Shown here: one piece after another, positions 50,901 through 59,900 of the stretch
Layout: every line of letters begins with the position of its first letter
Position numbering within the stretch: the stretch's first letter is position 1
Assembly: GCA_035048485.1 (NCBI GenBank)
Contig: CM068581.1
Coordinates: 11,552,864 to 11,616,863, forward strand
Length of the DNA stretch: 64,000 nt
Origin: Pteria penguin
Lineage: Eukaryota > Mollusca > Bivalvia > Pterioida > Pteriidae
Direction: 5' to 3'
Made by a program: the position numbers and the translations under genes
Notes under the pieces: model-generated
Databases searched by the model: none
The model's input: the letters and a program-made list of their open reading frames with translations, nothing else
What the model was told of the DNA's origin: nothing

Positions 50901-53900
50901 GTCATTTAAGAATAAATTTTTTTGAAAAAGTATTACTATATTAGACCCTCTGTCTTTAAATTAACTCAACTATTGTCAACACAAAATGTCAAAGAACTAT
51001 GTAACTTGGGTAAATATATTAAAAACTGCTTTGAGATCAGATAAATTTGTGTATTACAACACTTTCTCAAACTGACCTTGTATTTATGTATTTATTTTAA
51101 TATTATATTATTTTATATAATATCCATATCTTGTATATTGTCAGTAAGCTGTATTTGCTTTAGACTAAATAAACAATACAATACAAAGACCTATACAACA
51201 AACCTACCTGAAGTAGTGAGGGTCCTTTACCTATGTAACGAACCCACCCAAGGGAAATTTAACGAATCAAAGTATACCGGGGCATGATGCTAAGGTTAAA
51301 CAGTGTCATTCGAGGGACAGAGAAACAGAAGATGATCGATCATTTTAAGATTTAAGCTTTAAGATCCAACTAGACAACAGGGATCGAACCCTGGTCCTCA
51401 GATTTTATTTATAATGTGATGGCACTGGACCAACCTGTCCCTCATTGCGCCGCTAACACCCCCCCCCCCCCCCGATAATAATGCATAACTGGAATCAAGT
51501 AATGTATAAATTCATATACCCATGTGATTTTAATACTTTCACTGTATTGACTGCGTCGTCGTAGTTTGGATTTTCCTACAAAACGGAATTAAAGTTATTA
51601 GTTATTTTGAAATAAAACCAAAAGATCGATTGACCAAAATATTTATAATTTAGTCTACTTTTACATACAGATTATATAATTATGTCTACTTAAATACATA
51701 TAGATTATATAATTAATAATAAAAATATGTCTACTTAAATACATATAGATTATATAATTATGTCTACTTAAATACATATAAATTTAAAAGAAACTGTTAG
51801 ATATCCTTCTGAAATATAAATAATATAAAATGTCGTTAATACACGTTGTAAAATGTCTTTAATACACGTTATAAAATGTCGTTAATACACGTTATAAAAT
51901 GTCGTTAATACACGTTATAAAATGTCGTTAATACACGTTATGAAATGTCGTTAATACACGTTATAAAATGTCGTTAATACACGTTATAAAATGTCGTTAA
52001 TACACGTTATGAAATGTCGTTAATACACGTTGTAAAATGTCGTTAATACACTTTATAAAATGTCGTTAATACACGTTGTAAAATGTCGTTAATACACGTT
52101 GTAAAATGTCGTTAATACACGTTATAAAATGTCGTTAGTACACGTTATAAAATGTCGTTAATACACGTTATAAAATGTCGTTAATACACGTTATGAAATG
52201 TCGTTAATACACGTTATAAAATGTAGTTAATACACTTTATAAAATGTCGTTAATACACGTTATAAAATGTCGTTAGTACACGTTATAAAATGTCGTTAAT
52301 ACACGTTATAAAATGTCGTTAATACACGTTATGAAATGTCGTTAATACACGTTATAAAATGTAGTTAATACACTTTATAAAATGTCGTTAATACACGTTG
52401 TAAAATGTCGTTAATACACTTTATAAAATGTCGTTAATACACGTTGTAAAATGTCGTTAATACACGTTGTAAAATGTCGTTAATACACGTTATAAAATGT
52501 CGTTAATACACGTTATAAAATGTCGTTAATACACATTATAAAATGTTGTTAATACACGTTATAAAATGTCGTTAATACACGTTACAAAACCTCAATATTT
52601 AATTACAAACATGATTTACCAAAAAACAAAATACAACAACTGATATCTGTAACCAGGAAGGGAGAATACAATACTTTTACTGAGCTATAATCCTTACCAG
52701 TGTTCCTCTATTGTATCTCCATTTGAAATCGCCAACAGTCGCCCAATTAAAGAACCGGTAGAAGGTGTCATGGTAGCCTTTAGAATATTTCTGATCTAAA
52801 ATGTGAGTGACGGATGTTACGGATCCAAACCCAAACTCATGTTTTGTAAGCTTAATCTAAAATATATAACAATACAATCCTCCCAAAATGTAGTACTCAG
52901 TGACAGAAACAAACGTATGTAATATATCTATTATTTGTTATTATTAACCAGTTCATTCATACCGGTATTAAATTTAAGTAATAATTTTGTCTACACTTTT
53001 TGTAAATCAAATTGTAAAAATTATAATTTTACTTATGCAACAATATTATGTCGTAATAATTATGATTATTTATATTATTCATGAACATACAAGTGACATT
53101 TATACATTGGCTATTTTCTATTTCACACATCGGATTAACTCCCCCGTATTATATCTGTTATGTTTTATGCATGTGATATGAACTGACTTGAGAACGTATT
53201 CACCCGAAGATGGCACATACTTTTAGGAAAAGCAAGAAAAAAGAAATGATTTAAAATAGCGATAAACGAAGTATGAGAATTATTTTGTTGTTTTTCCTGG
53301 ATATAATAAAAAATATGTCTTAATTTGTAGATATATGAAGCCATAAGAAAATGCTTTGATGGTATCGATCTTTTATCTATGTCTTAATTGTAATCTAGAT
53401 TAAAACATATTTCCCTTTGCCGAATTCTTTCTATGCCAATCGTTGTACGATGTGTGCCAGATATACTATTCACATGTTTCATATGGAACGAAGCAATGTT
53501 TACAGTATTATAGATGATAACCAAGAGTTACTATTGTCTTTTTCTAACTTTAAATATTTATGATTTAAATCATAAAAATCTAAAATTAGAAAAAGAAACT
53601 ATTTACCTCCACTTCAGTGTGGGACGGGTCATACTCTGGAGGAAGGTCCACACTGGAATATCAAAATAATGCATAGCTGCAGCTAATTAATTAATACAAT
53701 TACCAATTCTATCGTTGATAATAAAACGAAGAACAACTGAAATATTGTTTGTATTGTTTATTAATCAGAAGCTGTACAGCTTATAGACATATAAATACAT
53801 TACAGAATTACAGAATTGGCATGTACTGATAATGAGCCCGTTTATTGTGATGACATGCCATGACCATAAATCTCTTATCATCTTTATGCCAGCATTTTGG

Positions 53901-56900
53901 ATTTTGATGGCTATAAGCATTGTCGAAGGGACATGGTGCACTGTAGTGTATATGTTTTAGTCATGACTAGGTCGATAAGATGTCGCAGTCAAACCTGCTA
54001 TTGCGACCACTCTATATGAGATGATCACACGAGTGAAAAACGACTCATACTCGTGGAAAATAAAACATTATATAAGATTTACGAATCAAAGTATAAAAGA
54101 TCAGTCTCTGTGGTAAATGTCTCTGCTTTACAGTTGTGAATAGTATTAAATGCACGCATTGATCTGATACACCTTCGGTACAGATAATTATAATGACGAT
54201 CGAACCATGGTTTTATACTTTGTACCGTAGATGGTTTGGTGATATTAATTAATATATTGTGGGCTTTAAATGATTTACTACAATATGGATTAAAACTTTT
54301 GTTAACACCAATATCCGCTTATCTTTACCTCATCAATATTTACAAAACAAAATGTTATATCATTCAAAATACTAAAAATTCTACGCTATACGCTATATAC
54401 ATTCATTTCCGCTAAGCTATGGCGTTACAGTTCATAGAAAAAGTCACAATGGCATGATCTGAAAATACAGACTATTGTAAACGTATTTTAACAGTAAAAA
54501 GAAATGTTCCAAATTACATGTATATGGTTTACACCTGGTTGGAGTGAGTGATCGTTCATGTGGTTGGACGTGTTTTATATTAGCTCCGGGAAAGCCGAAT
54601 TTAAACAAAGGAAACATGGATTCTTAATATTCCGGTTATCAACAAAATATACGAGGATATACACGGGTAAAATGGAGTTTTAACAACATTTAACAGCATT
54701 TATAGAGAAATTTGTGAACTCACGACACGGGAAAACATAGTAAAAAACGCAAAGGAACTCACTCTTCGGACGAGAGCAGTGCTAATGATTCTGTGTCTGT
54801 AAGTAAACTTTTGAACGATACTAATACAGTTTTATATGGAAACACTGCAGATTCGAGACCAAGTGCATCGACACCGAAGCCAGTCCAAGTGACCAGCATT
54901 GATCCAGGCCAGGATGCCCCTGTATGGGTTCGTGACTTGCTCCTCAAATTTACGGCTTTACAAACATTTATGGATGTGAAACTGGGCGAGGTGACAGGAA
55001 AACTTGAAAGGCTTGAGACATTAGAAACCAAAGTGTGTATGCTGGATAGTAAAATTTCGAAGTTTGAAAAGAATTCTAGCAGTTTTCAAAATTAGTTATC
55101 TGACAATATGAAGAGAACCAAAGAGATTGTGGAAGTAATGCGTGAAAAGTCCGATGATTTGGAATTTGATTTGAAAAATTTGAATGACAGAATTATTGAG
55201 TTGGAGGAGCAGAACAGAGCCACGAAGATGGACATTGTGGACAGCAAGGCCAGATCAATGCGGGACAACTTGCTATTCTCCGGTATAGCCGAAACCCCAG
55301 GTGAGACCCCAGCCGCGACAGAGAATATCCTTCGGAATTTTCTCCGTGATCAGCTTCGTATGTCATCCGAGGAAGTGAGTAGTGTCAAATTCGACCGAGT
55401 TCATCGCATGAATGGTCCTAGATCGCCCAGGGTCATTGTGGCCAAGTTCAATTTAAGCAGCGACAAGACGTCAGGCAGCGTTCCAGGGAACTTCGTGGCA
55501 CCCGTTTTTACATAAACGAGCACTTCCCAGCCGAGATTAATGAGCAGCGTCGCGAACTAATTCGTATCATGAAGGAGGAGCGGCGGAAGGGTAACAGCGC
55601 GCGTCTTGTATATAACAAACTTTATATCAATAACATTTTATATTCGCCGAACCGTGAAGTCCCAGTGCAGCAGCGCAACCAGGGTAGGGTATAGGACATT
55701 TCGGGGGTAAGACAATCCGCTACATGTGTACCATTACGTGTCGCGACTTGGAACGTTAATCGCGGTATCGACCGAAAACTTCAGGACCCGGACTTTTGTA
55801 GCGTTTTAGCAAAATATGACATTTTTCTATCAGAATGTTGGCAATCACAGGATCAAGTTGATATTTTCTCTTCTCTTAATGATTTTTGTTGTTTATCTTT
55901 TCATAGACGAAAGGGTAAAGGTGGTGGCCTCGTTGTATGATATAGACATTGTCTAACTAATATTTTATCATTTGTTAAATGTGTTGGTGATAGTATTTTA
56001 TGCTTTAAAATAACCAATGTGTGTGGTCAAGATGTATATTTATGCTTTGCATATATCCCTCATGACCACAATGTTTATTACAATATTTATGATCTCGACT
56101 TATATGATTGTCTTCTCAGTGATGTTGCTGAATTTAACGATAAAGGGTCTATTGTGATTGCAGGTGACTTAAACAGTCGAATTGGTTTAGGAAAAGGAAC
56201 AGATTGAGTTACATAAGGACCCACAACCCCAAGGAATTTCATAAAATTTTCAATAAAAAGAAATGTGTCCAAACTCAATTGTCAGTTGAAGATTTTTATA
56301 CGCATTTTAAAGACATATGTAATATTGACAATGCTGATTGTCATTACAATGATGTAAACGACGAGCATAATGAATCTGTTTTTAATGAACTTAATGTTGA
56401 AATATCTGAAAGTGAGGTCAATAGTGTCATCAAAAACTTAAAGGCAGGTAAAGCTATAGGTATTGACCATCTTTTTAATGAGTATTTTATTAGATTCAAG
56501 GACTCTCTGTTGCCTATTTTGTGTAAACTGTTTAATTGTATTTTTGACTCTGACACTTTTCCATCTACGTGGTCTACCGGTATTGCAGTGCCTCTACATA
56601 AGAAGGGTGACCCCAATGATACCAACAACTATAGGGGAATAACTCTTATTAGTAATCTAGCGAAAATTTTTACGTCTGTATTGAACTACAGGTTATTAAA
56701 CTGGTCATCCGAAAATAATGTCATCTCAGATGCACAATTTGGTTTTAAACCTGGTTTCGGCACTGTTGATGCTATATATGCTTTGCAATCATTAATATCT
56801 GTATTTTTAAACTCCAAGAAAAAGTTATATTGTTGTTTCGTTGATTACCGTAAAGCGTTTGATTCTGTGAATAGATTTAAATTGTTTTATAAACTTGCCA

Positions 56901-59900
56901 GATGTGGTGTAACTGGGAAGTTTCTGAATATTGTTAAGCAATTGTATGCTAATGTTAAAGCCTGTGTTCGTTATAAGTGTAATCTATCGGAAATGTTTAC
57001 TTGTACAAACGGCCTAATGCAAGGCGAGGCCCTGTCGCCATTTTTATTTTCTATGTATGTTAATGACCTTGAAACACATCTTATTAATAACTTATGTGAA
57101 CCTGTATATCTACGTGACCTCTCGCTATTTTTATTGATGTATGCCGATGACACTGTTATATTATCTGAAAGTCGTGAAGGTTTGCAGCAACATTTAAATC
57201 AACTTAAAGTATATTGTGATGAATGGGATATATCTGTAAATATTGATAAGACCAAGATTGTTGTTTTTAGAAATGGCGGGAAATTAAGTAATCTCGATAA
57301 ATGGTTATACGATGGCTCTGTTGTTGAAGTTGTCCCTTCTTTTAATTATTTGGGCATGACCCTCAATTACAATGGTAAATATACAACTACTCAAAATGTC
57401 ATTGCTATGCAGGGGAGAAAATGTATGTTCAGTATCTTAAAAATTTGTAATGAGAACTTTTTAAATGTACAGACTAAACTTAATGTGTTTGATACGTATG
57501 TGTCATGTGTTTTTAATTATGCGTGTGAAGTGTGGGGATTCCATGATGGAAAGAATGTAGAAAAAATCCATATGCAGTTTTGTAAAATGATTTTAAACGT
57601 TAAACGGTGTACATCTAACTTTATGGTTTATACTGAACTTGGCAGACTCCCCCTTTCTGTTATTCGTAAAATAAGAATAATTAAATATTGGCTTAAACTA
57701 CTAAAAACATGCAATTGTATTCTACGAGGTCTCTATAATGAAATGTTATTAAATGTTGATGCCCATGATTGGTTACGTAATATTCGCAATGTTCTGTGTA
57801 ATTCTGGATTTAGTGACGTCTGGAATAATCAATATGTATTGAACGATAAATACTATTTAATTGTTTTAAAACAAAGACTTACAGATATGTTTTTACAGGA
57901 GAGAGATTCCTTTATGGATATTTCCCCGAAGTGTTTCCTTTATAAATATTTGATTGATAACTTTTCACTTCAATATTATTTGCGTAAATCCATTCCTGAA
58001 AATCTGGTCTCTTATATTACAAAGTTCAGATTATCTTCACATAAACTTAATATAGAACAAGATCGATATATACGAGTTGAAAGGCACAATAGAGTGTGTC
58101 ATTGCTGCGTTTTGGGCCATGTTGAAAATGAGTTTCACTTTGTTCTTGAGTGTCCTTTGTACAATGACTTACGAAGACTGTATATAAAACCATACTTTTG
58201 GAGCCGCCCATCTATGTTTAAACTTGTTCAACTTTTTTCAATTGAGAACAGGAAACAGTTGTTAAACCTTGGAAAATTTTTTAAAAATGCATCACTCTTA
58301 CGATCTTCGGTGATATGAGTCATTTTGTGTATATATTTATATATATGTATTACATGTACTTATCTCTGCATATTTATTATCATATTATTTGTCTTTCCTC
58401 CTAAATGCAATTCTTCTTATGAACGATCACTGTGTATATATATAGGTATGTTGTTCTATTTGTATGCATATAAACCATGCGGTTTTTTGCTATTAAACTA
58501 AACTAAACACCTAATAGGAAGAATGTGTAAATTATCTAAATTTCAGATTTGTGATTTGATAATTAGTTTATCAGGCCCGTAGAAAGTGGAGGGACCAAAC
58601 TTGTAAACTCAAAACGAAATTTGCAATATGATACTATTGTTTTAAGCCACTTTTTGTGCCAAAGAGTCTTGCTTGAATAGCATAGAGCTAGATACTGACC
58701 ATAAGCGGATCTAGAATTTTTTGAAAGGGGGATTGCAGTCTTCCATGACTACTATTTTCTACTATTCAGTCTGAAAAGGGCGGAGGGTGTTGCAACCTTG
58801 AAAATGGCTGAAAATAATCTTTTCTTGATAAAATTTTCCGACCAAAGGAAGCTGGTGTGGCCTAGTTGTATCGCGGTTCGAGTCCCGCTCTGGTCATGCC
58901 GGTGTCCTGTCTTTCGGATGAGACAGTAAAATCCGAAGCCCCGTGCGTGGTATGCATGGCACGTTAAAGATCCCTCTCTGCTTTGGGTGGGTCCGTTGCA
59001 AAGGGGGGGGGGGGCTGCAATCCCTCCTCAAAATCCGACAATGCTGACAGTTAATAATAAACTCATTTCCAGCTCCCAAACATGGATAATCGGTGGTCAG
59101 CGCCTGTCATTTCAACTTAGGCACCGTCCATTTGATATTCTGGGAGAAGGAGTCCTGGGAGTTTTTGAAAAAAATTCTTGCCTTGATTTGACTGAAACAA
59201 ATAATCTTGCTCAGTCTCACAGTGGAAAAAATAATCTGTCTCCTACACACTAGCGTAATCTAAAATCATACGTTTTGAAAAAAAAGGTTAAAACATCTTG
59301 ACGACATCTTAGTTAATGATAACCCTGAGTTTGAAATAAATATAGAACATATATACTTTTTAATTTTGTGCACCAGATGCGCATTTCGACAACTTATGTC
59401 TCTTCAGTGACGCTCGTGGCAGAATGATTGAAATTCTCATAATATATTAATATTTGAAGAGCAGTGTTGAAACCAAAATGACCGAAAAGTGAACCAAAGA
59501 ATCAGTCTAAGGACAGGGCTATATGTGAAAAATAATCTAATAATAAAGATATTAGCTAACATGAATAACATGAATAATAATAAAGATATATAGCTAACAT
59601 ATACCCACCTTAACTTCAGTTAAATAAAGACAATATTTGTGATACAGAAACACTTTACTTGGACATATACATTAAGACAATTAACAATAAAATTCGTACC
59701 AATATTTATTATAGACATGACGATTTTGGATTTCCTGTTGTAAACTTCTCTTCGTTGGATAGTTACAGATGTTCCTAGACTAGACTCCCATCATTTGGTG
59801 TTTATAAAATTCAGTTACTTCGATTTGCCAGCACCTGCACTAACGTTTTGGACTTTCATACAAAACATTTACAAATAACGTTGGAACTTTCAACTCAGGA

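Larger units (their letters stand above)
47002..51188 (+). mobile_element. 5'-truncated APE-type LINE, degraded (LINE copy 1)
   Basis: This non-LTR retrotransposon is inserted in a 40-bp minisatellite within the GH10 intron, antisense to the gene. It starts inside the ORF1 C-terminus (KDRELIRRQAPKTLKGT, then VKLVRDRLYIG and stop at 47511). ORF2 follows with endonuclease, RT and a C-terminal cysteine cluster. The 3' end is A-rich 'aataaacaatacaatacaaa'. The flanks 'acccatacaa' (46992-47001) and 'acctatacaa' (51189-51198) form a 10-bp target duplication with one mismatch. Multiple frameshifts and stops make it inactive. ORF1/ORF2 organisation resembles I/CR1/Tx1-like clades; I do not assign a clade. 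Confidence 0.88.
54700..58507 (+). mobile_element. Two-ORF APE-type LINE with internal deletion (LINE copy 2)
   Basis: It is inserted antisense in the GH10 intron 53653-61067. It has a near-complete ORF1, a truncated endonuclease and an intact 704-codon RT region, ending near 'ttaaactaaactaaac' (58493-58508). The 5' boundary is uncertain and no target duplication was found. Related to but different from LINE copy 1 (about the same domain order, clearly diverged protein). The reading frame of RT is preserved while ORF1 has one stop and one frameshift, which suggests a fairly young but already defective copy. Confidence 0.88.

Noticed and set aside
58851..58890. tRNA gene near 58.87 kb
   Set aside because: Boxes A and B are too close, and the SINE central domain follows directly.
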